Shown: in pieces, positions 1 to 7,822 of the stretch
Layout of the letters: each line of letters begins with the position of its first letter
Numbering within the stretch: position 1 is the first letter of the stretch
Assembly: GCA_905192745.1 (NCBI GenBank)
Contig: CAJJLZ010000006.1
Coordinates: forward strand, 1 to 64,000
Source: an uncultured Oscillospiraceae bacterium
GTDB lineage: Bacteria; Bacillota; Clostridia; Oscillospirales; Acutalibacteraceae
Direction: 5' to 3'
Length of the DNA stretch: 64,000 nt
The notes under the pieces: generated by a model
What the model was told of the DNA's origin: nothing
The model's database searches: none
The model's input: the letters and a program-made list of their open reading frames with translations, nothing else
Program-made: the position numbers and the translations under genes

Positions 1-58
1 CGAACCCGGGACCGACCGGTTATGAGCCGGTTGCTCTAACCAACTGAGCTAAAGGCCC
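1..58 (-). tRNA. tRNA with CAU anticodon (Ile2 or elongator Met), 3' end cut by the window edge
   Basis: Read on the minus strand, this has the tRNA 5' half: acceptor strand GGGCCTT, D-arm AGCTCAGTTGGTTAGAGC, and an anticodon arm CCGGCTCATAACCGG with CAT in the loop, followed by the variable loop and the start of the T-arm. The 3' acceptor strand lies outside the window. A CAU anticodon can be elongator Met, or Ile2 after lysidine modification by TilS. The acceptor and anticodon arms resemble the Bacillus Ile2 species more than its elongator Met, so I favour Ile2 without certainty. Confidence 0.85.
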
Positions 59-130
59 ATGTCTGCCGGAGCGGTCCGTTCATAACGTTCACCGGCGTTC
101 ACAGGACGGTCGTGCTAAAGCACGAAAGTT

Positions 131-158
131 ATTTTACCATAAAAACGCCGCTTGTCAA
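131..158 (-). promoter_or_regulatory. Promoter of the CAU tRNA gene
   Basis: On the minus strand there is a consensus -35 TTGACA (153-158), a 16-bp spacer and -10 TAAAAT (131-136). It sits between the stop codon of the AraC-family gene and the tRNA. A short hairpin (CGTGC/GCACG near 110-125) lies in the precursor leader. Confidence 0.7.
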
Positions 159-161
159 GAG

Positions 162-1052
162 TCAATCCGCGTTTTCTTGATTTTCTGTCGTTTCTGCGTG
201 AAAACGGGCGGCCCGGAGTTGATAATCCGTGGGGGTAAGTCCCTTTACTTTTTTAAAAACCCGTGAAAAATACAGCGGATCGGCGTACCCCACCGAACCG
301 GCAACCTCTGTTACGGTGAATTTCCCGTTACGCAGCAAACTGCACGCTTCGTTGATCCGATACTTCTGAAGAAATTCGTTGGGGGAGATGTTGTAAAAGG
401 AGATAAACGCCCGGTACAGCTGACTGCGGCTGATTCCCGCATAGTCCGCGATATCGGATACGCCGATATCCCCCTCGTAATTGTATTGTATAAACCGAAG
501 CGCCTGGGCAAGATAATCCCGTGTTCCATAATCCCGCCGTTCCGCTTCGTTTTCCTGAATCAACCGGCTGAGGAACAGGTACAGATAGCCGATCATGGCG
601 GCGTCAGCCGCCGGGGTATTACCGCGGGATTCATAGATCCGCAGCAGGAGGGAACGAATATCGTTTCCCTCCGGAAGCCGCAGAACGGGCGCCTCCTTTT
701 GAAAACCGGCAAGGTGAATCATCCGCTTGGCTTCGGTGCCGTGGAAACCGACCCAGTAATATTCCCACGGTTCCTTTTCGTCCGCCGCGTAGGAAACGAC
801 CTGAGAGGGAAAAATGAGAAACATATCCCCGGCCGTGATGGCGTGCGTTTTTCCTCCGCAAGTATAGGTGCCCTTGCCGGAGGTCACGTAATGGATGAGA
901 TAACGGTCCCGCGTGGCAGGCCCCCAAGCGTGGTGAGGGCCGCATTTCTGGTATCCCGTGTTATAAACGGCAAGCCCGAGATTTTCTCTTAAGGTATCGG
1001 TAAAGGAATATTTAAAATCCTTTTCACCGTTCCGGTCGTTTCTGCCGTCCAT
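162..1052 (-). CDS. AraC-family transcriptional regulator, probably of the gal genes
   Basis: 296 residues. The N-terminal half has a cupin-like sugar-binding fold: Gly-rich strands around residues 50-90 including GKGTYTCGGK and AGDMFLIFP. The C-terminal ~100 residues hold the two helix-turn-helix units of the family, IADYAGISRSQLYRAF and then VTEVAGSVGYADPLYFSRVF ending in KKVKGLTPTDY. The start has a good Shine-Dalgarno (AAGGAGG). It is transcribed away from galK-galT from a shared 91-bp intergenic region, the usual arrangement for a local sugar-responsive regulator. The DNA-binding family is certain; galactose as the inducer is inferred only from position. Confidence 0.9.
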   Translation of the reverse strand: MDGRNDRNGEKDFKYSFTDTLRENLGLAVYNTGYQKCGPHHAWGPATRDRYLIHYVTSGKGTYTCGGKTHAITAGDMFLIFPSQVVSYAADEKEPWEYYWVGFHGTEAKRMIHLAGFQKEAPVLRLPEGNDIRSLLLRIYESRGNTPAADAAMIGYLYLFLSRLIQENEAERRDYGTRDYLAQALRFIQYNYEGDIGVSDIADYAGISRSQLYRAFISFYNISPNEFLQKYRINEACSLLRNGKFTVTEVAGSVGYADPLYFSRVFKKVKGLTPTDYQLRAARFHAETTENQENAD

Positions 1053-1143
1053 ATTTCCGCCTCCTTACCGGCAATTTCATTCTCTTAATTATATATTATA
1101 TGCGGATATGCAACAAATGTCCATATAAAGGAGAAATAAAAGA
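1053..1143. promoter_or_regulatory. Divergent araC-type regulator / galKT control region
   Basis: AT-rich 91-bp gap between two divergent starts. It holds the run TTAATTATATATTATATG (about 1085-1102), which can supply overlapping -10 elements in both directions. A strong Shine-Dalgarno AAAGGAG (1127-1133) lies 10 bases before the ATG at 1144. No clear operator repeats can be read by eye. Confidence 0.4.
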
Positions 1144-1269
1144 ATGACGGAATCCATCGAAATCGTTACAATAAAGGATAGAGAGAAACGACGGGGAAGA
1201 ACGGCGGCACCGTGCCGGTCTTCCTTCCGTCGGGAAACGGATAAGCGGAAAAGGAAAGGGGAGCCGGGA

Positions 1270-2562
1270 ATGGCGACGGGAGTATCGGCGCTGGTTCAGC
1301 AAATACAAAACGGAGAATATGACGAAGCGTTCCGAACGCTGTACGGGAAAGAGGCTGTTGCGGCGCAGCGGGAACGGTACTGCCGCGCCGCGGAGGAATT
1401 TGGAAGTCTGTTCGGTATGGAACGGGAGGTCCTGCTTTTTTCCGCTCCGGGGCGGACGGAGATTGGCGGCAACCACACCGACCATAACCATGGACGGGTG
1501 CTGGCGGCCAGCGTGAATCTGGATGTAATCGCGGTGGCTTCCCCGTCGGCGGAAGGCCGTATCCGGGTGAAGTCCGAGGGCTATCCGATGGATACGGTTT
1601 CGCTGGAGGATCTCTCCGTGCAGGAAGAGGAGTTCGGGCGTTCCTCCGCGCTGATCCGCGGAATGGCCGGGCGGTTTATCGGTCAGGGCTTTTCGGCGGG
1701 CGGTTTTGACGCCTATACCACCTCCAATGTCCTGAAAGGATCCGGCCTGTCGTCCTCCGCAGCGTTTGAGGTGCTGACCGGCACCATTCTGAACCATCTT
1801 TTCAACGGGGGCCGGGTCAGCGCGGTGGCGATCGCCCAGATGGCGCAGTACGCGGAAAACGTCCATTTTGGAAAGCCCTGCGGCCTGATGGATCAGATGG
1901 CTTCTTCCGTGGGAGGAATCATCACCATCGATTTCGCCGATCCGGCGGAACCGATCATTCATCAGGTGCCGTTTGATTTCCGCCGTTCCGGTTATCATCT
2001 CTGCATTGTGGATACCGGCGGCAACCATGCGGACCTGACGCCGGAATATGCCGCCGTTCCGGCGGAGATGAAGGCGGTGGCGGCGTCTCTTGGTGTCGCT
2101 TTTTTGCGGGAAACCGACTGGCAGACTCTGCGGAAGGCGCTTCCGTCCCTGAGAAAGCAGCATGGGGATCGGGCCGTGCTCCGTGCCATGCATTTTCTGA
2201 AGGAAAACGACCGGGTCGCCGCGCAGGTTGCGGCGCTGGAAAACGGGGAGTTTCCGCGCTTTCTGGAGTTGATTCTGGCTTCCGGGCATTCCTCGTTTGA
2301 GTATTTGCAGAATGTGTATCCCTGCTCCCTGCCGAATGAACAGGGGCTGTCCCTTGCCCTGTGCCTGGCGCAGTCGTTGCTGGAAGGAAAGGGCGCCTGG
2401 CGGGTACATGGCGGCGGTTTTGCGGGCACGACCCAGAATTTCGTACCGGATGCGCTGCTGGAGGAATTTCGGCGGGAGATGGAAGCCGTTTTCGGTGAAG
2501 GAAGCTGTCATGTGCTGAATATCCGCCCCTGCGGCGGTGTTCGGTTGGATACGCTGTTGTAA
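1270..2562 (+). CDS. galK: Galactokinase
   Basis: Phosphorylates galactose to galactose-1-phosphate (Leloir pathway, cytoplasm). GHMP-kinase features are in order: galactokinase signature GRTEIGGNHTDHNHG near residue 60, ATP-binding GSGLSSSAAFEV near 155, and C-terminal GGGFAGTTQNFV. From ATG 1270 the protein has 430 residues, normal for clostridial homologues, with AAGGGGAG eight bases upstream. The frame stays open back to an ATG at 1144 that has a perfect AAAGGAG. That would add 42 very basic residues unlike the family, so I prefer 1270, but the longer form is possible. galT follows after 80 bp. Confidence 0.93.
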   Translation: MATGVSALVQQIQNGEYDEAFRTLYGKEAVAAQRERYCRAAEEFGSLFGMEREVLLFSAPGRTEIGGNHTDHNHGRVLAASVNLDVIAVASPSAEGRIRVKSEGYPMDTVSLEDLSVQEEEFGRSSALIRGMAGRFIGQGFSAGGFDAYTTSNVLKGSGLSSSAAFEVLTGTILNHLFNGGRVSAVAIAQMAQYAENVHFGKPCGLMDQMASSVGGIITIDFADPAEPIIHQVPFDFRRSGYHLCIVDTGGNHADLTPEYAAVPAEMKAVAASLGVAFLRETDWQTLRKALPSLRKQHGDRAVLRAMHFLKENDRVAAQVAALENGEFPRFLELILASGHSSFEYLQNVYPCSLPNEQGLSLALCLAQSLLEGKGAWRVHGGGFAGTTQNFVPDALLEEFRREMEAVFGEGSCHVLNIRPCGGVRLDTLL

Positions 2563-2584
2563 GCGGACGGACATCGTAATCTAT

Positions 2585-2616
2585 CGCCTTTGGCGGTGAA
2601 GCACCCGCTAAAGGCG
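2585..2616 (+). other. Hairpin between galK and galT
   Basis: Inverted repeat CGCCTTT (2585-2591) / AAAGGCG (2610-2616) with additional inner GC pairs. It has no T-run, so it is not an ordinary terminator. It may stabilise or separate the galK and galT parts of the transcript. Confidence 0.4.
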
Positions 2617-2642
2617 GCAATGCAAGAAAGGATCTGGAGGAA

Positions 2643-3611
2643 ATGGCTGAACTGAGAAAGCACCCCCTGACAAACGATTGGATCATGATCGCCTCCCACC
2701 GGCAGGGACGGCCGCAGATGCCGAAGGATTACTGCCCGTTCTGCCCGGGCTCGGGCAAGGTGCCGGATCATTACGACGTTTATAAATACGACAACGATTT
2801 TCCGGCGCTGTCGCAGAACCCGCCCGAGCCGGATCCGGTCGCGAACGAGTTCTTTGAGACCGCTCCGGCTTACGGCAAGTGCGAGGTGATCCTCTATTCG
2901 CCGGAGCACACCATCACCCTTCCCGAGCTGCCGGCCGGGCATATCAAAAAGCTGGTCGATCTTTGGGTGGAACGGTTTAACGCTATTCGCGAAGATGAAA
3001 AGATCAAATACGTTTTTATCTTTGAAAACCGCGGCGAGTTGGTCGGCGTGACAATGCCGCATCCGCATGGTCAGATTTACGGCTACTCCTTCCTTCCCAA
3101 GAAGCTGGAGCTGGAGGTGGACAACGCCCGTCGGTATCTCAGGGAAAAAAATACCTGCCTGTTCTGCGAAATGCTTCGGCAGGAGGTCGCCTTTGGGCAG
3201 CGGATTATTTTCCGGAACGAGCATTTCACCGTGTTCCTGCCGTTCTTTACGGAGTATCCTTATGGCGTTTATATCATGAGCAACGCCCACCGTTCCAACA
3301 TCACGGAATTCACGGAGGAGGAGCGGCTGTCTCTGGCGGAAACCCTCCGCAGGACGACCGGGATGCTGGACAGCCTGTTTGATTACAAATTTCCGTATAT
3401 GATGTGCATGTATAACGCGCCGGTGAACGGGGAAGACGCGTCCGACTATTTTCATTGGCATATCGCCTTCTATCCGCCGATGCGCAGCGCGGATAAGGTG
3501 AAGTTCAACGCGTCGAGCGAAACCGGCGCGTGGGCGCACTGTAATCCTACCTGTCCGGAGGAAACGTCCAAGGAACTGCGGGCGGCCTATGAGCGGTTCA
3601 TGAAAAAGTAA
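2643..3611 (+). CDS. galT: Galactose-1-phosphate uridylyltransferase (class I)
   Basis: Exchanges UMP between UDP-glucose and galactose-1-phosphate, the second Leloir step. 322 residues. The zinc-site CPFCPGS is near residue 31, the catalytic HPHGQ (MPHPHGQIYGYSF) near 140, and a C-terminal FHWHIAFYPP strand contributes further histidines, as in class I enzymes; many other Firmicutes carry the unrelated class II form. GGAGG lies just before the ATG. It is cotranscribed with galK, and no galE is present in the window. Confidence 0.95.
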   Translation: MAELRKHPLTNDWIMIASHRQGRPQMPKDYCPFCPGSGKVPDHYDVYKYDNDFPALSQNPPEPDPVANEFFETAPAYGKCEVILYSPEHTITLPELPAGHIKKLVDLWVERFNAIREDEKIKYVFIFENRGELVGVTMPHPHGQIYGYSFLPKKLELEVDNARRYLREKNTCLFCEMLRQEVAFGQRIIFRNEHFTVFLPFFTEYPYGVYIMSNAHRSNITEFTEEERLSLAETLRRTTGMLDSLFDYKFPYMMCMYNAPVNGEDASDYFHWHIAFYPPMRSADKVKFNASSETGAWAHCNPTCPEETSKELRAAYERFMKK

Positions 3612-3622
3612 GAAAAAATCAG

Positions 3623-3661
3623 AAAGGCAGGGAGGAGCCGGACGGTTCCTCCCTGCCTTTT
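3623..3661. terminator. Terminator shared by galT and the ferritin-like gene
   Basis: 14-bp stem AAAGGCAGGGAGGA (3623-3636) / TCCTCCCTGCCTTT (3647-3660) with an A-run and a T-run flanking it, lying between two convergent genes and so usable in both directions. Confidence 0.8.
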
Positions 3662-4230
3662 TACGGCTGTTTCGACTGCTGAAATTCCGTGAAAAAACGC
3701 TGGAAGATACCGGCGTGGATATCTTCGTCGGCCGCCAGTTTCCGCAGAACGGCGGCCAACTTGGGATCGCGCACCATATTGGCCTGCGCCAGATAGGTAT
3801 TACGGGCATACTGCTCGCCGGTCAGGTTGCCGCGCGCCATGGACAGGAGCTGATGGTTGTAATTCACCATATTGCCGTTCCAGGCGCTGCGCCGGTTATT
3901 GACCGACGCCTGGCAGCGCGGGTCTCCGCCGAGAAGCACCACCAACTGACCGAGGGTGTCCAGATGGCGCATTTCCACCTGAGCAATTTTCCGGAGAGCG
4001 GCGGCAAATTCCGGCTGAACCGTTTCCACGGCCCAATGCTGGAACATATACTGGTAGATCGCGGTCATTTCACTCTGCGCGGAAGCCATGTCCTGCATCA
4101 ACATCCGGGCATAAGGAAGATAGGGATGCTCAACTTCGATTGGGGGGAAGGGACCGGGAGAGACGACGGTCAATTCCGGCTCCGGTCTCCCGGGACGGGA
4201 AGGATAGGGGGAAGGACGGGAAGGACTCAT
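3661..4230 (-). CDS. Ferritin-like protein with proline-rich N-terminus
   Basis: 189 residues from ATG 4230, which has GGAAAGGAAG upstream; the reading frame extends further but without a site. Residues 1-35 are rich in Pro/Ser/Arg. The rest is a four-helix ferritin-like domain with the metal-ligand pattern E..Y (SEMTAIYQYMFQH), E..H (AQVEMRHLDTLG) and a final ADEDIHAGIFQRFF. Related clostridial proteins are annotated as ferritin-like or spore-associated, in the rubrerythrin/Mn-catalase superfamily. Substrate and role are unknown; oxygen or peroxide defence is a guess. It stands alone between two terminators. Confidence 0.7.
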   Translation of the reverse strand: MSPSRPSPYPSRPGRPEPELTVVSPGPFPPIEVEHPYLPYARMLMQDMASAQSEMTAIYQYMFQHWAVETVQPEFAAALRKIAQVEMRHLDTLGQLVVLLGGDPRCQASVNNRRSAWNGNMVNYNHQLLSMARGNLTGEQYARNTYLAQANMVRDPKLAAVLRKLAADEDIHAGIFQRFFTEFQQSKQP

Positions 4231-4382
4231 GGCGGACGCTTCCTTTCCGGCGGTGAAGCCGCGGTTTTTAACAGTATATGACGCCGCGGGGCGCTTAAGA
4301 CCGCGTAAAGTGCTGAATACGAATTCCGCCTTTCGGGTGACTGATGAGTCCGGACTTTTTGAAACACAGGCATTGGCCTTAG

Positions 4383-4432
4383 AAAAAAGGAGCGGTTTCC
4401 GAAAGAAAACTTTCGGAAACCGCTCCTTTTTT
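4383..4432 (-). terminator. gdhA terminator
   Basis: 17-bp perfect stem GGAGCGGTTTCCGAAAG (4389-4405) / CTTTCGGAAACCGCTCC (4410-4426) with A6 on one side and T6 on the other. It ends the minus-strand gdhA transcript. Confidence 0.85.
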
Positions 4433-4476
4433 CTTGACAGGATATCGTCGGAGAACGGAGGAAAACCCGGAATCAA

Positions 4477-5808
4477 TCAGACAATTCCCTGCGCCATCAT
4501 GGCGTCCGCGACTTTCAGGAAACCGGCGATATTCGCGCCAACCACATAATTGCCTTCGTACCCATAGGCCTTTGCCGCGTCGTAAGCGTTCTTGTGGATG
4601 CCGGCCATAATTCCGTGCAGCTTCTGATCGACCTCTTCGAAGGTCCAGCTCAGGCGCTGGGAATTCTGGCTCATTTCCAGTGCGGAGGTAGCCACGCCGC
4701 CGGCATTGGCCGCTTTGCCCGGGGCAAAGATGACGCCCTTGCTCTGGAGCAGCTCGGTAGCCTCCAGAGTGGTAGGCATGTTTGCGCCTTCGCCGACCAG
4801 CTTGCAGCCGTTCTTAATCAGCACAGCCGCATCGTCGGCGTTCAGTTCATTCTGCGTCGCGCAGGGGAGGGCGATATCGCAGGGAATCGACCAGATGCCC
4901 TTGCCGTCGTGGTACTCTGCGTTCGGACGGTAGTCCGTATACTCGCGGATACGGCCGCGCTTGACTTCCTTGATTTCCTTGACGGCGTTCAGATCGATGC
5001 CGTCCTTATCATACACCCAGCCGGTGGAGTCGCTCAGTGCGACAACCTTGCCGCCCAGCTGCTGAGCCTTCTCCGTGGCGTAGATCGCCACGTTGCCCGA
5101 GCCGGAAACGACGATCGTTTTGCCGTTCAGTGAATCGCCTTTGGTCTTCAGGATTTCGTCCACGAAGTATACCAGACCATAGCCGGTCGCCTGCGTCCGG
5201 GCGAGAGAACCGCCGTAGGTCAGGCCTTTGCCGGTGAGCACGCCCTCGTAACGGGTGGTCAGTTTCTTGTACTGACCATAGAGATAGCCGATCTCCCGGC
5301 CGCCTACGCCGATATCGCCGGCAGGCACGTCGGTGTCCGCGCCGATGTGACGGAAGAGCTCGCTCATAAAGCTCTGGCAGAACGCCATCACTTCACGGTC
5401 GGATTTGCCCTTCGGATCGAAGTCGGAACCGCCCTTGCCGCCGCCGATGGGCAGGCCGGTCAAAGAGTTCTTGAAAATCTGCTCGAAGCCCAGAAACTTG
5501 ATGATGCCCAGATTAACGGAAGGATGGAAACGCAGACCGCCCTTGTACGGCCCGATGGCACTGTTGAACTGTACGCGGAAACCGCGGTTAACCTGAACTT
5601 TGCCCTGATCGTCCACCCAAGGCACCCGGAACATGACCACGCGCTCCGGCTCGGTCAGACGCTCCAGCAGGCCGGTCTGCTCAAAGCGGGGGTTGGCGTC
5701 GATCACCGGACGCAGCGAGTTCAGCACTTCGGTAGCGGCCTGAATAAACTCCTCCTGCGCGGGATTTTTGCGTACGAGTTCCTGCAAAACGGAATCAACA
5801 TAAGACAT
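4477..5808 (-). CDS. gdhA: Glutamate dehydrogenase, NADP-type
   Basis: Converts 2-oxoglutarate and ammonia to glutamate. From ATG 5808 it has 443 residues, the usual hexameric NADP-type length, beginning MSYVDSVLQELVRKNPAQ. The catalytic-lysine region PIGGGKGGSDFDP and the Rossmann motif VVSGSGNVAIYATEKAQQLG are intact. The Shine-Dalgarno AAGGAGAG sits upstream of 5808; the open frame to 5904 runs into the promoter and is not used. It is monocistronic with its own promoter and terminator. A dedicated ammonia-assimilating enzyme fits the ammonia-dependent carbamoyl-phosphate synthetase suggested below. Confidence 0.96.
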   Translation of the reverse strand: MSYVDSVLQELVRKNPAQEEFIQAATEVLNSLRPVIDANPRFEQTGLLERLTEPERVVMFRVPWVDDQGKVQVNRGFRVQFNSAIGPYKGGLRFHPSVNLGIIKFLGFEQIFKNSLTGLPIGGGKGGSDFDPKGKSDREVMAFCQSFMSELFRHIGADTDVPAGDIGVGGREIGYLYGQYKKLTTRYEGVLTGKGLTYGGSLARTQATGYGLVYFVDEILKTKGDSLNGKTIVVSGSGNVAIYATEKAQQLGGKVVALSDSTGWVYDKDGIDLNAVKEIKEVKRGRIREYTDYRPNAEYHDGKGIWSIPCDIALPCATQNELNADDAAVLIKNGCKLVGEGANMPTTLEATELLQSKGVIFAPGKAANAGGVATSALEMSQNSQRLSWTFEEVDQKLHGIMAGIHKNAYDAAKAYGYEGNYVVGANIAGFLKVADAMMAQGIV

Positions 5809-5875
5809 ACACGTTTCTCTCCTTACCTGTTGTTCAGAATGGATCCATAACGGATGGGATAAACCCACAACTGCA

Positions 5876-5904
5876 ATTATACAGAAAAAAGGATGGATTT
5901 GCAA
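5876..5904 (-). promoter_or_regulatory. gdhA promoter
   Basis: Minus-strand -35 TTGCAA (5899-5904), 17-bp spacer, -10 TATAAT (5876-5881), about 60 bases before the gdhA start. Confidence 0.75.
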
Positions 5905-6330
5905 GAATAATCCGACAAAATTTCAAAATTTATCTTTCCTTTCCAAAAACGCCTCTTTTTTTCCGGATGAGGTGCGAAAAAAAATCGGGCGCACTGCAAT
6001 CAGCCGACGGGTTTTCAGGAAAAAAAGACGCTCTCACCGGTCCTGCGCGGGCGGGATTTCCCGAAAAAGACGGAAGGAAAGGAAGAGGGAGGCAGGACTA
6101 AGTGGGAAGGATACAATATTAAAGAAAGAAAAAGGAAAAAGGAGAAAATAGCCAAAAACGCCGTGGCCTTCCGCCTCAATCGGGGAAAAACAAATGGATG
6201 TTGTGCATAAATATTCATTATAAAGGAAATAAAATTCTCGCTAAATCACAGGAACATGCCGGGAAAACAGAAGACGGCGAAGAGCTTTCTTACTGATTTT
6301 CACAAATTGCAGGTTTTCTTGGAATAGCCG
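5905..6330. other. Intergenic stretch without a recognisable gene
   Basis: Purine-rich and low in complexity on the plus strand (GGAAGGAAAGGAAGAGGG-type runs). A 67-codon minus-strand frame here has no ribosome-binding site and a biased, low-complexity product, so I do not call it. Nothing else could be identified between the gdhA and pyrC promoters. Confidence 0.5.
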
Positions 6331-6360
6331 TTGCCACTACCGGAAAACGTATGCTATAAT
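6331..6360 (+). promoter_or_regulatory. Promoter of the pyr operon
   Basis: -35 TTGCCA (6331-6336), 18-bp spacer, perfect -10 TATAAT (6355-6360) preceded by TGC (extended -10). It drives pyrC and probably the whole run to ruvX. Confidence 0.75.
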
Positions 6361-6374
6361 ACATAGTTAGTTAG

Positions 6375-6386
6375 CGTCTGCAGACG
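6375..6386. promoter_or_regulatory. 12-bp palindrome near the pyr transcription start
   Basis: CGTCTGCAGACG is a perfect palindrome about 10 bases after the expected start site, next to the short direct repeat TAGTTAG. It could be an operator. The ~100-base leader shows no PyrR-binding consensus or terminator/antiterminator pair by eye. Confidence 0.25.
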
Positions 6387-6470
6387 GACGAGGGAGCGGC
6401 GGAACGGCCGGGCCGGCAGAAATCCGGGAAGTTCGGGAATCAGAAATGCAGAAAGCGGGAGGAATCCGAT

Positions 6471-7763
6471 ATGACAGGCCTATCCGACAGCGGGATGAGA
6501 CTGGTTCGCGGCGCACGGGTGATTGATCCGTCCCGTGAAATCGACGGCGTTCTGGATGTGCTGATTCGGGACGGCAGAATTGCCGAGATCGCTCCCGCGA
6601 TCCACGTGCCGGAGGCGGAAGTGCTGGAAGCCGGCGGGCTGGTCTGCGCGCCGGGGCTGGTGGATATGCACGTTCACCTTCGCGACCCGGGGCAGACATA
6701 TAAAGAAGATATACACACCGGTTGTTCCGCTGCGGCGGCAGGCGGCGTTACCTCCTTGGCGTGTATGCCCAATACTACGCCGGTGTGTGATAATCCGGCG
6801 GTTATCGGAGACATTGTGGAAAGGGCGGCCTCCGCCCCGGCGCGTGTGTATCCGGTGGCCGCCGTTACCGCGTCTTTGGGCGGTGAGAGGCTGACCGATT
6901 TTGCCGCGCTGAAGGCGGCGGGCGCGGTCGCTGTGTCGGACGACGGCCGCCCGGTTCCCACGGCGGGACGAATGCTGGAAGCCATGGAAAAGGCGGCGGC
7001 GCTCAGTCTGCCGGTGCTCTCGCATTGCGAGGATCTGTCCCTGACCAGAGGGGGGATCATGAACGAAGGCACGGTATCCGCCGCGCTCGGCGTCCCCGGT
7101 ATCCACCGCGCGGCGGAGGATACGGCCACCGCGCGGGAAATCGCGCTGGCGGCCGCCGCCGGTCTGCCGGTGCATATCTGCCACGTCAGCACACGGGGGA
7201 GCGTCGCGCTCCTGCGGGACGCCCGGCGGCGCGGCGTACCGGTGACGGGGGAGACCGCCCCGCATTATTTTCTGCTGACGGACGAGCTTCTCCGCGGCCG
7301 GGACGCGGACTATCGGATGAATCCGCCGCTTCGTACCGAGGACGACCGGCGGGCGGTTATCGAAGGACTGAAGGACGGCACCCTGACCGCCATCGCCACC
7401 GATCACGCTCCTCATTCGCCGGAGGATAAGGCGGACTTTCTTCACGCGCCGAACGGCTCCATTGGGATGGAAACGTCTCTGGCGGCGGGGATTACGGCGC
7501 TGGTTGTGCCGGGCTGTCTGTCCCTTTCCCGGCTGATTTGGCTGATGTCCACCGAACCGGCGCGGCTGCTTGGTATTCCGGGCGGCACGCTCTGTCCGGG
7601 CGCGCCGGCGGATATCGTACTGTTCGACCCGGACGCGGAGTGGACGGTGGATCCCGGGGCGCTGCACGGGAAATCCCGCAACACGCCCTTCAAGGGGATG
7701 AAGCTGCGCGGCCGTGTCCGGCATACCCTGCTTGGAGGCAAAACGGTTTATACGGCGGAGTAG
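6471..7763 (+). CDS. pyrC: Dihydroorotase
   Basis: Cyclises carbamoyl-aspartate to dihydroorotate in de novo pyrimidine synthesis. 430 residues of the class I amidohydrolase type: metal-binding DMHVHLRDPGQTYKED near residue 65, further metal histidines at LSHCED and VHICHVSTRGS, and catalytic-aspartate motif IATDHAPHS near 305. GGGAGGA lies 7 bases before the ATG. First gene of the operon. Confidence 0.96.
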   Translation: MTGLSDSGMRLVRGARVIDPSREIDGVLDVLIRDGRIAEIAPAIHVPEAEVLEAGGLVCAPGLVDMHVHLRDPGQTYKEDIHTGCSAAAAGGVTSLACMPNTTPVCDNPAVIGDIVERAASAPARVYPVAAVTASLGGERLTDFAALKAAGAVAVSDDGRPVPTAGRMLEAMEKAAALSLPVLSHCEDLSLTRGGIMNEGTVSAALGVPGIHRAAEDTATAREIALAAAAGLPVHICHVSTRGSVALLRDARRRGVPVTGETAPHYFLLTDELLRGRDADYRMNPPLRTEDDRRAVIEGLKDGTLTAIATDHAPHSPEDKADFLHAPNGSIGMETSLAAGITALVVPGCLSLSRLIWLMSTEPARLLGIPGGTLCPGAPADIVLFDPDAEWTVDPGALHGKSRNTPFKGMKLRGRVRHTLLGGKTVYTAE

Positions 7764-7822
7764 TCCGGTACGAGCGAAACCAGGATATACGGCGGTGCGC
7801 CGCGGAAAGGACGGGATGAACA

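Noticed and set aside
6015..6218. 67-codon minus-strand frame with a hydrophobic stretch
   Set aside because: No ribosome-binding site, purine/pyrimidine-tract composition, and located in a promoter gap.
6361..6470. PyrR-dependent attenuator in the pyrC leader
   Set aside because: No PyrR-binding consensus, no terminator with T-run and no antiterminator could be seen.
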